Source: Burkholderia sp. (GTDB lineage: Bacteria > Pseudomonadota > Gammaproteobacteria > Burkholderiales > Burkholderiaceae). Taken from it: DNA of 64,000 nucleotides. The notes under the pieces were generated by a model, which worked only from the letters and a program-made list of their open reading frames with translations, was not told the origin of the DNA and made no database searches. Where the stretch lies: the NCBI GenBank assembly GCA_031253835.1, contig JAIRVP010000076.1, positions 118,032 to 182,031 of the forward strand. The letters run 5' to 3'. Every line of letters begins with the position of its first letter. Positions within the stretch are counted from its first letter, which is position 1. The translations under genes and the position numbers were made by a program. Positions 44,045 to 52,898 of the stretch are shown here, piece by piece.

Positions 44045-45486
44045 GCGACCACACGCTGCAATTCGTCGCCCCCGGCGACTTCAAGACCCGCGCACGCGCC
44101 GCGCTCGACGATCCCGCGTTGCGCCAGAGCTTTCGCGGCGCGATGGACTTCCTGCAGGGCAAGCGCGCGACGCAATTCCCCGACGACACCGAACTGCAAC
44201 AGCTGCGCGATCTCGGCGAAGCCGTGCGCCAGCACGCGCTCGCGCAACTGCCCGCGCTGCTCGAACGGCTGGAGACGACGCTCACCGCCGCCGGCGTGCG
44301 CGTGCACTGGGCCGAGACGGCCGCCGACGCGAACGCGATCGTGCTCGGCATCGCGCAGGCGAAGAAGGCGCGCCGCGTAATCAAGGGCAAGTCGATGGCG
44401 AGCGAGGAAATCGAGCTGAACCATTACCTCGCGGAGCACGGCGTCGACTGCATCGAATCCGACATGGGCGAATTCATCGTGCAGCTCGCGGGCGAAAAGC
44501 CGTCGCACATCGTGATGCCGGCGATCCACAAGACGCGCGGCGACATCGCCGAGCTGTTCGAGGCACACATCCCCGGCACGCGCTACACGGAAGACGTCGA
44601 CGAACTGATCCAGACCGGCCGGCGCGCGCTGCGCCGCGCGTTCGCCGAAGCCGACATCGGCCTGTCGGGCGTGAACTTCGCGGCGGCCGACACGGGCACG
44701 CTGTGGCTCGTCGAGAACGAAGGCAACGGCCGCCTGTCGACGACGGTGCCCGACACGCACATCGCGATCATGGGGATCGAGAAGGTCGTCGAGAAGCTCG
44801 AGCACATCGTGCCGCTGTCGAGCCTGCTCACGCGCTCGGCCACCGGCCAGGCGATCACGACCTACTTCAACCTGATCTCGGGCCCGCGCCGCGACGGCGA
44901 ACGCGACGGCCCGCGCGAGCTGCATCTCGTGCTGCTCGACAACGGCCGCACGCAGGCGTACGCGGACGAACAGCTGCGCGCGACGCTGCAGTGCATCCGC
45001 TGCGGCGCATGCATGAACCACTGCCCCGTCTACACGCGCATCGGCGGCCACGCGTACGGCACCACCTACCCGGGCCCGATCGGCAAGATCATCTCGCCGC
45101 ACCTGCTCGGCCTCGACGCGACGGCCGACCTGCCGACCGCGTCGACGCTGTGCGGCGCATGCGGCGAGGTCTGCCCGGTGCGGATCCCGATCCCGCAGCT
45201 GCTCGTGCGGCTGCGCACCGAGGCGAACCGCAAGCCCGACGAGCCCGTCGCGCATCCGCTGCGCGGCCAGGGCGCGAACTACAACCGCGCGGAAGACCTC
45301 GTGTGGCGCTTCTGGTCGGGCGCGTTCGCGCATCCGCGCGCGTACCGCGCATTCCGCTGGACCGCGACGCGCCTGCATGCGCTGACGCCCGCGAAACAGA
45401 TGGGCTGGACGCAGCACCGCACGCCGCTCGAACCGGCGCCGCGCAGCCTGTCCGACCTGTTGCGCGCACGCGGCCAGCCCGAATAG
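44041..45486 (+). CDS. lutB: Lactate utilization protein B (LUD + 4Fe-4S)
   Basis: A 481-residue protein: an N-terminal LUD domain ('KGKSMASEEIELNHYLAEHGVDCIESDMGEFIVQLAGEKPSHIVMPAIHKTR', 'SGVNFAAADTGTLWLVENEGNGRLSTTVPDTHIAIMGIEKVV') followed by two 4Fe-4S motifs, 'CIRCGACMNHCPVY' near residue 319 and 'CGACGEVCPVRIPI' near residue 373. This matches LutB/YkgF. With LutA and LutC it should oxidise L-lactate to pyruvate on the inner side of the membrane. The lactate permease gene follows after about 50 bases. Confidence 0.92.
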   Translation: MSDHTLQFVAPGDFKTRARAALDDPALRQSFRGAMDFLQGKRATQFPDDTELQQLRDLGEAVRQHALAQLPALLERLETTLTAAGVRVHWAETAADANAIVLGIAQAKKARRVIKGKSMASEEIELNHYLAEHGVDCIESDMGEFIVQLAGEKPSHIVMPAIHKTRGDIAELFEAHIPGTRYTEDVDELIQTGRRALRRAFAEADIGLSGVNFAAADTGTLWLVENEGNGRLSTTVPDTHIAIMGIEKVVEKLEHIVPLSSLLTRSATGQAITTYFNLISGPRRDGERDGPRELHLVLLDNGRTQAYADEQLRATLQCIRCGACMNHCPVYTRIGGHAYGTTYPGPIGKIISPHLLGLDATADLPTASTLCGACGEVCPVRIPIPQLLVRLRTEANRKPDEPVAHPLRGQGANYNRAEDLVWRFWSGAFAHPRAYRAFRWTATRLHALTPAKQMGWTQHRTPLEPAPRSLSDLLRARGQPE

Positions 45487-45536
45487 CGCATCCGCTTTCA
45501 AACCCGTACCCCTAAAAATCCATGGAGGAGACACCC

Positions 45537-47243
45537 ATGCAGGTTTGGCATCAGATCTACACGCCGCTCGGCAGCCTCGGGATGTCGGCGTTCGTCGCCG
45601 CGATTCCGATCATCTTCTTTTTCATCGCGCTCGCCGCGCTGCGGATGAAAGGCCATGTCGCGGCCGCAATCACGCTGCTGCTGTCGCTCGGCGTCGCGAT
45701 CCTCGCGTACGGGATGCCGGTGCCGCAGGCGCTCGCCGCGGCCGGCTTCGGCTTCGCCTACGGCCTGTGGCCGATCGCGTGGATCATCGTCGCGGCCGTG
45801 TTCCTGTACAAGATCGTCGTGAAGACCGGCCAGTTCGACATCATCCGCGCGTCCGTGCTGTCGATCACCGACGACCAGCGCCTGCAGATGCTGCTGATCG
45901 GCTTCTCGTTCGGCGCGTTCCTCGAAGGCGCGGCCGGATTCGGCGCGCCCGTCGCGATCACGGCCGCGCTGCTCGTCGGCCTCGGCTTCAAGCCGCTGCA
46001 CGCGGCCGGGCTGTGCCTGATCGCGAACACCGCGCCGGTCGCGTTCGGTGCGATGGGCATTCCGATCATCGTCGCCGGGCAGGTGACGGGCATCGATCCG
46101 TTCCACATCGGCGCGATGGCCGGCCGCCAGTTGCCGCTGCTGTCGCTCGCGGTGCCGTTCTGGCTCGTGTTCATGATGGACGGGCTGCGCGGCGTGCGGC
46201 AGACCTGGCCGGCCGCGCTCGTCGCGGGCGGCAGCTTCGCGGTCACGCAGTACTTCACGTCGAACCACATCGGGCCCGAGCTGCCGGACATCACGTCGTC
46301 GCTCGTCAGCCTCGTCGCGCTCGCGACGTTCCTGAAGGTATGGCAGCCGCGTACCGCGAAGCAGCCGGCCGGCGGCCTCGTCGCGTCCGGCGGCGGCGCG
46401 GCGCTGGCCGGGTTCGGCGCAGGCGGCAACGGCTTCGGCACCGGCGCGAGCCGGCAGGCATCGCCGTACACGCTCGCGCAGACGGTGCGCGCGTGGTCGC
46501 CGTTCCTGATCCTGACGGCCGTCGTCACGGTCTGGAGCATCGCGCCGTTCAAGGCGCTGTTCGCCGCGCACGGCGCACTCGCGTCGACCGTGCTGAAGTT
46601 CCATGTGGCCGGGCTCGACCAGCTCGTCGTGAAGACCGCGCCGATCGCCGCGACGCCGAAGGCGCTCGACGCGGTGCTGAAGATCGATCTGGTGTCGGCG
46701 GTCGGCAGCGCGATTCTCGTGACTGCGCTGATCTCGATGGCGCTGTTGCGGATGAAGCCGCGCGACGCGCTCGTCACGTTCGGCGAGACGCTGAAGGAGT
46801 TGACGCGCCCGATCCTGTCGATCGGCCTCGTGCTCGCGTTCGCGTTCGTCGCGAACTACTCGGGGATGTCGTCGACGCTCGCGCTGATGCTGGCCGCGAC
46901 CGGCGCCGCCTTCCCGTTCTTCTCGCCGTTCCTCGGCTGGCTCGGCGTGTTCCTGACGGGCTCGGATACCTCGTCGAACGCGCTGTTCTGCTCGCTGCAG
47001 CAGGCCACCGCGCATCAGCTCGGCGTGCCCGAAACGCTCGCGGTCGCCGCGAACACGACGGGCGGCGTGACCGCGAAGATGATCTCGCCGCAGTCGATCG
47101 CGGTGGCGTGCGCGGCGACGGGCCTCGTCGGCAAGGAGTCGGAGCTGTTCCGCTTCACGGTGCGCCACAGCCTGCTGTTCGCGGTGGTCGTCGGGCTCAT
47201 CACGCTCGTGCAGGCGTACGTGCTGCCGGGGATGGTGCCGTAA
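45537..47243 (+). CDS. lldP: L-lactate permease
   Basis: A 568-residue membrane protein of the LctP family with 12–14 hydrophobic helices. 'GFSFGAFLEGAAGFGAPVAITAALLVGLGF' (near residues 120–150) and 'GVFLTGSDTSSNALFCSLQQATAHQLGV' are the conserved LctP motifs. It imports L-lactate, and usually D-lactate and glycolate, with protons. ATG 45537 follows GGAGGAGA. An ATG at 45522 is in frame, but it would place the ribosome site inside the gene. It is the last gene of the lut operon and ends at a strong terminator. Confidence 0.92.
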   Translation: MQVWHQIYTPLGSLGMSAFVAAIPIIFFFIALAALRMKGHVAAAITLLLSLGVAILAYGMPVPQALAAAGFGFAYGLWPIAWIIVAAVFLYKIVVKTGQFDIIRASVLSITDDQRLQMLLIGFSFGAFLEGAAGFGAPVAITAALLVGLGFKPLHAAGLCLIANTAPVAFGAMGIPIIVAGQVTGIDPFHIGAMAGRQLPLLSLAVPFWLVFMMDGLRGVRQTWPAALVAGGSFAVTQYFTSNHIGPELPDITSSLVSLVALATFLKVWQPRTAKQPAGGLVASGGGAALAGFGAGGNGFGTGASRQASPYTLAQTVRAWSPFLILTAVVTVWSIAPFKALFAAHGALASTVLKFHVAGLDQLVVKTAPIAATPKALDAVLKIDLVSAVGSAILVTALISMALLRMKPRDALVTFGETLKELTRPILSIGLVLAFAFVANYSGMSSTLALMLAATGAAFPFFSPFLGWLGVFLTGSDTSSNALFCSLQQATAHQLGVPETLAVAANTTGGVTAKMISPQSIAVACAATGLVGKESELFRFTVRHSLLFAVVVGLITLVQAYVLPGMVP

Positions 47244-47261
47244 GCGGCGCGCCGCCGGCCC

Positions 47262-47301
47262 AAAAAACAAAACCCCACGCCCGAACGAGCGTGGGGTTTT
47301 T
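47262..47301. terminator. Bidirectional intrinsic terminator, lldP / M48 protease
   Basis: Twelve-base stem AAAACCCCACGC / GCGTGGGGTTTT (47269–47280, 47289–47300) with an eight-base loop. T5 follows on the plus strand and an A-rich run (47262–47272) precedes it, so it can stop both converging transcripts. Confidence 0.85.
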
Positions 47302-47357
47302 CCTTTCGCGTACCGATCGCCGGCGCGAGCCGGCGATCCGTCATGCGCGTGGCGCGA

Positions 47358-48119
47358 TCAGCTGCCCTTCGCGATGCGATCCTGGATGTGCTGCGCACGG
47401 CTCGCCGACGACGGGTGCGAGCTCATCATCGAGCTCTGGCCGCCGTCCATCTGCGCGAGCTTCTGGAAGCCGGTGACGAGGCCCTTCTGGCTCATGCCCT
47501 TCTGCTTCATCAGGTCGAACGAGTAGTCGTCCGCCGCACTTTCCTGCGTCTGCGAGAACTGCGCGTTGATGAACTTCTCGGTGATGTCGCCGAGCTGCGA
47601 GCTCGACAGGGCCGCCACGCCCGGCGATGCCGCGCCGGCCGCGCTGCGCGCTGCGCTCACCGCGTACGCGGTCTGCATGGCCTTCTTCGAGTGACCCAGT
47701 GCAACGTGGCCCATTTCATGGCCGATCACGCCGCGCAGCTCGTCGTCGTTCATCATGTCCATCAGGCCGCTGTACACGCGCACGCAGCCGTTGCCCATCG
47801 CCCACGCGTTGACGTCCTTGGTCATGTAGACCTTGTAGTTGATCTTCTGGCCGTTCAGCGTCATGTCGCCGAAGCCCTTCATCACCTTCGTCAGGCGCTT
47901 CGCGTACGCGCTGTTCGCCGGCGCGATCTTCGACTCGGCATCGCTCGACTTGCACGATTCGTTCGACAGTGCGGCGATGTCGCTGTCCGACAGCGTCGCC
48001 GCCTTGTACAGGTTCGTCCCCGCCGACGTCAGGCTGTTCGCGTCAAGGCTCTGCACCCCGCCGCATGCGCTCAACAGAAACGCCACGCCACACGCCGCCA
48101 CCGCTTTCTTGAGTTGCAT
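47358..48119 (-). CDS. M48 family metalloprotease, YggG/LoiP-like lipoprotein
   Basis: A 253-residue exported protease. The signal peptide ends in the lipobox 'FLLSAC' (lipidated Cys near residue 18). The zinc motif 'GVIGHEMGHVALGH' (HExxH) is near residue 132, and the third ligand Glu is in 'SQTQESAADDYSFDLM' near residue 191. This is the LoiP (YggG) layout: a periplasmic or outer-membrane lipoprotein protease involved in envelope quality control. The ATG 48119 is preceded by AGGGA; the 15-residue upstream extension lacks a signal-like start. Confidence 0.88.
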   Translation of the reverse strand: MQLKKAVAACGVAFLLSACGGVQSLDANSLTSAGTNLYKAATLSDSDIAALSNESCKSSDAESKIAPANSAYAKRLTKVMKGFGDMTLNGQKINYKVYMTKDVNAWAMGNGCVRVYSGLMDMMNDDELRGVIGHEMGHVALGHSKKAMQTAYAVSAARSAAGAASPGVAALSSSQLGDITEKFINAQFSQTQESAADDYSFDLMKQKGMSQKGLVTGFQKLAQMDGGQSSMMSSHPSSASRAQHIQDRIAKGS

Positions 48120-48321
48120 CCCGGAATCCCTCGATAGTTGTATTTGGGAGCGGCGATTTTGCATAATCCGGCAGAAAATTACCAGATGTTTACATCACAT
48201 GACACGTTCATTACTCGGCGGATTGAGATGAAGCGGCGATCCGGCACCGAATTGGTGACGAAAAACGCGGCAATCGCCGCGCTCGGGCGACGATCGGGCG
48301 GGAAACCGGGCGGGCCGCCGC

Positions 48322-49104
48322 TCAGGCGGTCTGGTCGCGGCGCCGCGTCAGCCGCCGCGCGACCAGCATCGGCAGCCGCACCGCGAAGCCGGCGAACAGG
48401 CGCAGGTGCATCCACGCGAGCAGCGCGTTGTCGCGGCCATAGTGGAAGTGCGAGACGCCGCCCTCGTGCCGGCCGAAATAGCGCACCGGTGCGTCGATGC
48501 GGATCGGGCGCACGCCGGCCCAGCACAGCCGCACGGCCGCTTCCGGATCGAAGTCGAACCCGCGCATCCACGGCTGGCGCCGCATGATCGCCGCGAGCGG
48601 CGCGACCGGATACACGCGAAACCCGTACAGCGAATCGCCGATGCCGGCCCACAGCGTCTCGAGGTCGGCCCAGGCGTTCGACAGCCGGCGGCCCTGCACG
48701 CGCAACTGCGGCGCGCTCGCGTCGAACTTCGGCACGCCGAGCACCATCGCGTCGGTCTCGGCCTGCGACGCGGCCATGAAGGCGGGAATCAGGTCGGCCG
48801 GATGCTGGCCGTCGGAATCCATCGTCAGCACGTGCGTGAAGCCGCTCGCGGCCGCCGCGTCGAGCCCCGCGAGCACCGCGGCGCCCTTGCCGCGATTCTC
48901 CGGCAGCACGATCACGCGCAAGCCGGAGTCGCGCTCGGCCATCGCCTGCAGCCGCTCGGCGCTGCCGTCGGTGCTGCCGTCGACGACGACCCACACCGGG
49001 TTCCATTGCGCGCGCGCATTGCGCACGGTCGCATCGACCTTGACGCCCGGGTTGTAGCTCGGGATCAGCACGAGATGGGTGGACGAGGCGTGCAGCTTGG
49101 ACAT
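48322..49104 (-). CDS. Glycosyltransferase family 2 of the aryl-polyene-type cluster
   Basis: A 260-residue GT-A enzyme: 'HLVLIPSYNPG' at residues 10–20, 'VVDGSTDGSAE', the nucleotide-sugar/metal motif 'MDSDGQHPAD' (DxD) near residue 95, and 'GDSLYGFRVYP'. A hydrophobic C-terminal helix may bind the membrane. It is the last gene of the leftward arm of the pigment cluster and could add a sugar to the polyene or its lipid. ATG 49104 gives the usual GT2 start. However, the frame is open to an ATG at 49239 that overlaps the upstream chorismatase-like stop (ATGA), so a 45-residue N-terminal extension is possible. Confidence 0.8.
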   Translation of the reverse strand: MSKLHASSTHLVLIPSYNPGVKVDATVRNARAQWNPVWVVVDGSTDGSAERLQAMAERDSGLRVIVLPENRGKGAAVLAGLDAAAASGFTHVLTMDSDGQHPADLIPAFMAASQAETDAMVLGVPKFDASAPQLRVQGRRLSNAWADLETLWAGIGDSLYGFRVYPVAPLAAIMRRQPWMRGFDFDPEAAVRLCWAGVRPIRIDAPVRYFGRHEGGVSHFHYGRDNALLAWMHLRLFAGFAVRLPMLVARRLTRRRDQTA

Positions 49105-49235
49105 GGAAACAGCCGATTGCGAAGACGGGGATCCTGACAAAAGTTTATGACGTGCCGGCGAACGGCGGCAGGCTTCGTCGACCAGGAGATCGTCGACGCC
49201 GTGCGCCGGTTGTCCGATCGTGAGGTTCTCGCGCT

Positions 49236-50450
49236 TCATGACAGCCACTCCATTGCATGCCCCGCGCTGGCCTCGATCTCGACCAGCAGGTCGTCTCGGC
49301 ACACGTCCGCGTGAACGAACAGCGGCCGCACGTGAGGGCCGGCCGCATCGCGCAGCACGCGCCCGATCGCGGCGAGCGCCGCGGCATCGCCGGCGTCGCG
49401 CACGTAGACGCGATAGCTCAGGTCGGCAAGCGAGAACGGGCCGTGCCCCTGCCGCGCGGCCTGCCCGAGCACGGCCGCGAGGTTCGCGACCGTCTCGCGC
49501 GTCTGCGCGACGACGTCGCCGTGATGCACGGTGCGGTGCCCGACGATGCTCGCGGTACCCGATACGAACAGCACCGGCGCCGCGTCGCCGTCGCCCCATG
49601 CGGCGGCGCGCGCGAACGTCGGCGCACGCGGGCCGTACTGCGCCGGGTAGTGGAACGCGCTGACCTGGCGCGGGTTCTCGACCGGATCGGCCGGCGTGCG
49701 GCTCGCGAGAAAATGAATCGCGAGCGGCGCGGCCGGCGGTGCATCACCCGCGACCGGCACGACCGAGCCGAGCGCGCAGGCGGCCGGCACGCCGCCCGTC
49801 AGCGCACGGCGGCACGCGTCGAACGCATGCTGGCGGCCGATATTGAACTGACGGTAGCGCTCGATCCCGAACTGCACCGCGTTGATTGCCGGCACCGTGT
49901 TCCAGATGCGCAGCGGATGCGGCATGCCGAGCGTATCGAGCAGGTCGAACAGCATGCGGTAGGCATCGAACGTCGCGCGCTCGAGCGGCGTATCGCCGCC
50001 GTGCTGCGGATCGTGCGCGGCCTGCGCCTCGTGCACGACGAGGCTGCCGAACACGAGGCCGGCCGATTCGCTGTAACGGTAGTGCAGCGCGCCGTGCCGT
50101 TCGCTGCGCAGGTCGTGCGCGTCGCATTGCCAGAATTCGCAGACGGCGTCGTCCGGTGCGGCATCGGCACCGAGCAGCGCCATCTGCACCGGTGCGACCG
50201 GCAGGTCGGGCACGCGGCCGGCGAGCATCCGTTCCGCCGCACCGGCATGCGAGCCGGCCGCGCCGATGCACACCGCCCCCAGCGCGCCCGGCACGACGCG
50301 CTCGAAGCGCGCATCGTCCAGCAACGCGACGAGCCGTGCATGGCTCATCTGGACGAGCCGCAGTGCGCGGTCGCCGCCCTGCGCGAACGGCGCGGTGGCG
50401 GACGGCAGCGAACACGGGCGCCGTTCGGCGTCGACTGGATGCACGGACAC
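49236..50450 (-). CDS. Chorismatase-like enzyme (XanB2/FkbO family)
   Basis: A 404-residue protein. The middle part ('HYRYSESAGLVFGSLVV', 'LLDTLGMPHPLRIWNTVPAINAV') and C-terminal part ('GHRTVHHGDVVAQTRETVANLAAVLGQAA', 'YVRDAGDAAALAAIGRVL') follow the chorismatase/XanB2 pattern, including the RidA-like C-terminal fold. XanB2 and relatives split chorismate to 3- or 4-hydroxybenzoate. In a pigment cluster it would supply the aromatic starter for the AMP-ligase. The GTG start at 50450 follows GAGAGGAA. Which isomer is made, and whether the enzyme is active, cannot be read from the sequence. Confidence 0.75.
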   Translation of the reverse strand: MSVHPVDAERRPCSLPSATAPFAQGGDRALRLVQMSHARLVALLDDARFERVVPGALGAVCIGAAGSHAGAAERMLAGRVPDLPVAPVQMALLGADAAPDDAVCEFWQCDAHDLRSERHGALHYRYSESAGLVFGSLVVHEAQAAHDPQHGGDTPLERATFDAYRMLFDLLDTLGMPHPLRIWNTVPAINAVQFGIERYRQFNIGRQHAFDACRRALTGGVPAACALGSVVPVAGDAPPAAPLAIHFLASRTPADPVENPRQVSAFHYPAQYGPRAPTFARAAAWGDGDAAPVLFVSGTASIVGHRTVHHGDVVAQTRETVANLAAVLGQAARQGHGPFSLADLSYRVYVRDAGDAAALAAIGRVLRDAAGPHVRPLFVHADVCRDDLLVEIEASAGHAMEWLS

Positions 50451-50536
50451 TTCGATTTCCTCTCTATGCGGCGCAGGCCGCGCGGCAACACGGCCCTGCG
50501 CCGCGTTGCGTTACTCGACGGACGCCGCGCGCGTCG

Positions 50537-51253
50537 TCACGCGAGCCCGCCGTTGACGGACAGCACCTGCCCCGTCACATAGGCCGCGGCGTCGGACACG
50601 AGATATGCGACCATCGCCGCGACTTCGTCGGGCCGGCCCGCGCGTTGCGCGGGCACGAGCTGCTTGATGCGTTCGGCCGGAAATGCCTGTTCGGCCATCG
50701 GCGATTCGATGATGCCGGGCGCCACCGCGTTCACGGTGATGCCGCGCGACGCGAGCTCCAGCGACAGCGACTTCGTCGCGCCGATCAACCCTGCCTTCGC
50801 GGCCGCGTAGTTGGCCTGCCCGCGGTTGCCGGTCACGCCGGCCACCGACGCGATGTTGACGATCCGCCCGCGTCGCGTGCGGATCATCGGCAACAGCAGC
50901 GGCTGCGTGACGTTGAAAAAGCCGTTGAGCGTCACGTCGATCACGCTGTGCCACTGCCGGCGCGACATGCCGGCCATCGGCGCGTCGTCGTGAATGCCCG
51001 CGTTGTTGACGAGGATCTGCACCGGCGACGCGTCGATGAAGGGCTTCAGCGCGGCGAGCGTCGCATCGGCGTCGGTCACGTCGAACGCGATCGCGTGCGC
51101 GGTGCCGCCGGCCGCGACGATCTGCTGCGCGACCGCCTCCGCCTGTGCGAGATGGCGGTTCGCATGCACCCACACTTCATGGCCGGCCTGCGCGAGCGCC
51201 GCGCAGATCGCCTGCCCGAGTGCGCCGCTGCCGCCCGTCACGAGCGCCCGCAT
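50537..51253 (-). CDS. 3-oxoacyl-[ACP] reductase of the aryl-polyene-type cluster (FabG-like)
   Basis: A 238-residue short-chain dehydrogenase. The NADPH loop is 'VTGGSGALGQAI' at residues 4–15, then 'NNAGIHDDAPM', Ser in 'NIASVAGVTGN', and 'YAAAKAG' with the Tyr-x-x-x-Lys pair. It would reduce each 3-keto group during polyene extension, working with the dehydratases of the other arm. ATG 51253 follows GGAG at seven bases. The fabG homologue for primary fatty acid synthesis is expected elsewhere; this copy sits between ACP and chorismatase genes. Confidence 0.87.
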   Translation of the reverse strand: MRALVTGGSGALGQAICAALAQAGHEVWVHANRHLAQAEAVAQQIVAAGGTAHAIAFDVTDADATLAALKPFIDASPVQILVNNAGIHDDAPMAGMSRRQWHSVIDVTLNGFFNVTQPLLLPMIRTRRGRIVNIASVAGVTGNRGQANYAAAKAGLIGATKSLSLELASRGITVNAVAPGIIESPMAEQAFPAERIKQLVPAQRAGRPDEVAAMVAYLVSDAAAYVTGQVLSVNGGLA

Positions 51254-51348
51254 CGAATTGCTCCGTTCATCGCGTTTCACCTCGATCGACACGGCCGCGA
51301 TGCGTATTCCGATCGCTGCCGCATGCCGTCATTCACTGCGCGCCACCG

Positions 51349-51609
51349 TCACTTCGTACGATGCGCGGCGACGTACGCGGCCAGCGCGCCGAGCGTCGCA
51401 AAGATCTTCTGGTTGTCCGGATTGTCCGAGCGCAGCTCGAAGCCGTATTTCTTCGAGATCAGCAGCGCGATTTCCAGGATGTCGATGGAGTCGAGCCCGA
51501 AACCTTCGCCGTACAACGGGGTGTCGGCCGTCACTGTGTCGAGCGGGACGTCTTCGAGATTCAGTTCGCCGATGATCAGCGTGGCGAGCTCTTGTTCCAG
51601 TGCGTTCAT
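51349..51609 (-). CDS. Acyl carrier protein of the aryl-polyene-type cluster
   Basis: An 86-residue acyl carrier protein. The phosphopantetheine serine is in 'GEGFGLDSIDILEIALLI' (D-S-I form of the DSL motif) near residue 40, between the usual helices. It carries the growing chain for the ketosynthases of the rightward arm. It is the first gene of the leftward arm. Tandem ATGs at 51612 and 51609 allow either start. Only one carrier protein gene is seen here, whereas E. coli-type aryl-polyene clusters have two. Confidence 0.88.
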   Translation of the reverse strand: MNALEQELATLIIGELNLEDVPLDTVTADTPLYGEGFGLDSIDILEIALLISKKYGFELRSDNPDNQKIFATLGALAAYVAAHRTK

Positions 51610-52180
51610 CATGCGTGCGGGCAGGCGGCCCATGGCAGCGGGAGGCGCCCGGAAACGGCAACTGTCGTGCACGCCCGGCGCGTGCAAATCTCCGTCCCTC
51701 CGGCGTCTGCCGGCTTCCCCGCCTGCGTTATTTGGGGATTGTTTGTAAAAGTTACGCGGATTCTAGACGATGGGTATCGGGCCGTATACCGCGAATGGTT
51801 ACAGACTGGCGAACTGACGCGGCGGCCCGTTTCGGGACGCGAACGCACGAGACGCTTGAGCCGCTTTGGATGGAAATGGACCGACCCCGCGAAACCGTTC
51901 GCCCGGTGCCATACAATCGGTTACAAAACCCGCCGGCGCCCGCCCCGAACACACGGGGCCGCGGCCCTAAAATGGGCATACCCGACCATCGGCCCGGACC
52001 TGCGTCCCGGCCCCCATTCATATGATGTTTGACGGCCCGACCCTTGCGGCCGGCCACGATCCACCCGATGTCTCCAGTCATGCCGCATCCGTCCTTCCGC
52101 TCCGTTCCGGTTTGCCCGCCCGTCCGCCGCCGTGCCGCGGCCGCCGGCAGGCGTGCGCGCCGCACGCCCGGAGGCCGCCG
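51610..52180. other. 571-base divergent control region of the aryl-polyene-type cluster
   Basis: The region between the two arms holds no convincing gene. It is relatively AT-rich near 51730–51800 and 51905–51930. TACAAT (51912–51917) on the plus strand and TAGAAT on the minus strand (complement of 51760–51765) are possible −10 boxes. The heptamer GGTTACA occurs twice in the same direction (51797–51803 and 51919–51925). No regulator gene adjoins the cluster. A leader of more than 200 bases before the first rightward gene is implied if the 51912 box is used. Confidence 0.35.
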
Positions 52181-52834
52181 ATGAGCCGCCTGCTGCCCGT
52201 CGCGCGCGGCGTCGTCGCGGTCGGCGCCGTGGCGGCCTACCAGGCCGGCGCGCACCATGCGGCCGCGACGCCGGGCGCGCACGGCTTCGGCCTCGCGATG
52301 GCGCTCGTGCCGCCGCTGCTGCTCGCGCTGGGCATGGCGCTGCGCTCGCCGCATCGCGCATGGTTCGTGCCGGCATGGCTGGTGACCGCCGCCGCGCTGT
52401 GGGCCGCCCGCGCGCCGCTCGCGCAGCACTTCGAATGGGGCCTGTATCTGGAGCACGCGAGCTTCAACATCGCCATGGCGTTCCTGTTCGGCCGCACGCT
52501 GGCGGCCGGCCAGGTGCCGCTGTGCACGCGCTTCGCGACGATGATCCGCGGCACGCTCGCGCCGCCCGTCGCGCGCTACACGCGCCAGATCACGCTCGCG
52601 TGGACGCTGTTCTTCGTCGCGATCGCCGCCGTGTCGACGCTGCTGTTCGCGATCGCGCCGATCGTCACGTGGTCGACGTTCGCGAACTACCTGTCGCTGC
52701 CGCTCGTTGCCGTGATGTTCGCCGCCGAGCATGCGTGCCGGCGCTTCGCGCTGCCGCATGTGCCACAGTCGCGCATGATCGATGCGGTGCGCGCGTATCG
52801 CGCGAAGACACACGCATCGCACGCGTCACGATGA
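52181..52834 (+). CDS. COG4648-type membrane protein of the aryl-polyene-type cluster
   Basis: A 217-residue protein with about five or six hydrophobic helices ('FGLAMALVPPLLLALGMAL', 'WFVPAWLVTAAALWAA', 'LAWTLFFVAIAAVSTLLFAIAP'). Conserved loops 'EHASFNIAMAFLFGRTL', 'ARYTRQITLAWT' and 'ANYLSLPLV' resemble the COG4648 membrane proteins that I associate with aryl-polyene clusters. The function is unknown. The start ATG 52181 has GGAGG at six bases. It is the first gene of the rightward arm and is followed by the AMP-ligase after 64 bases. Confidence 0.75.
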   Translation: MSRLLPVARGVVAVGAVAAYQAGAHHAAATPGAHGFGLAMALVPPLLLALGMALRSPHRAWFVPAWLVTAAALWAARAPLAQHFEWGLYLEHASFNIAMAFLFGRTLAAGQVPLCTRFATMIRGTLAPPVARYTRQITLAWTLFFVAIAAVSTLLFAIAPIVTWSTFANYLSLPLVAVMFAAEHACRRFALPHVPQSRMIDAVRAYRAKTHASHASR

Positions 52835-52898
52835 ATTCACGGCCGGCGCGGCGCCGTCACTCGGCCGCGCCGGCCTTCGCTCCCGTTTTGACCGATTT

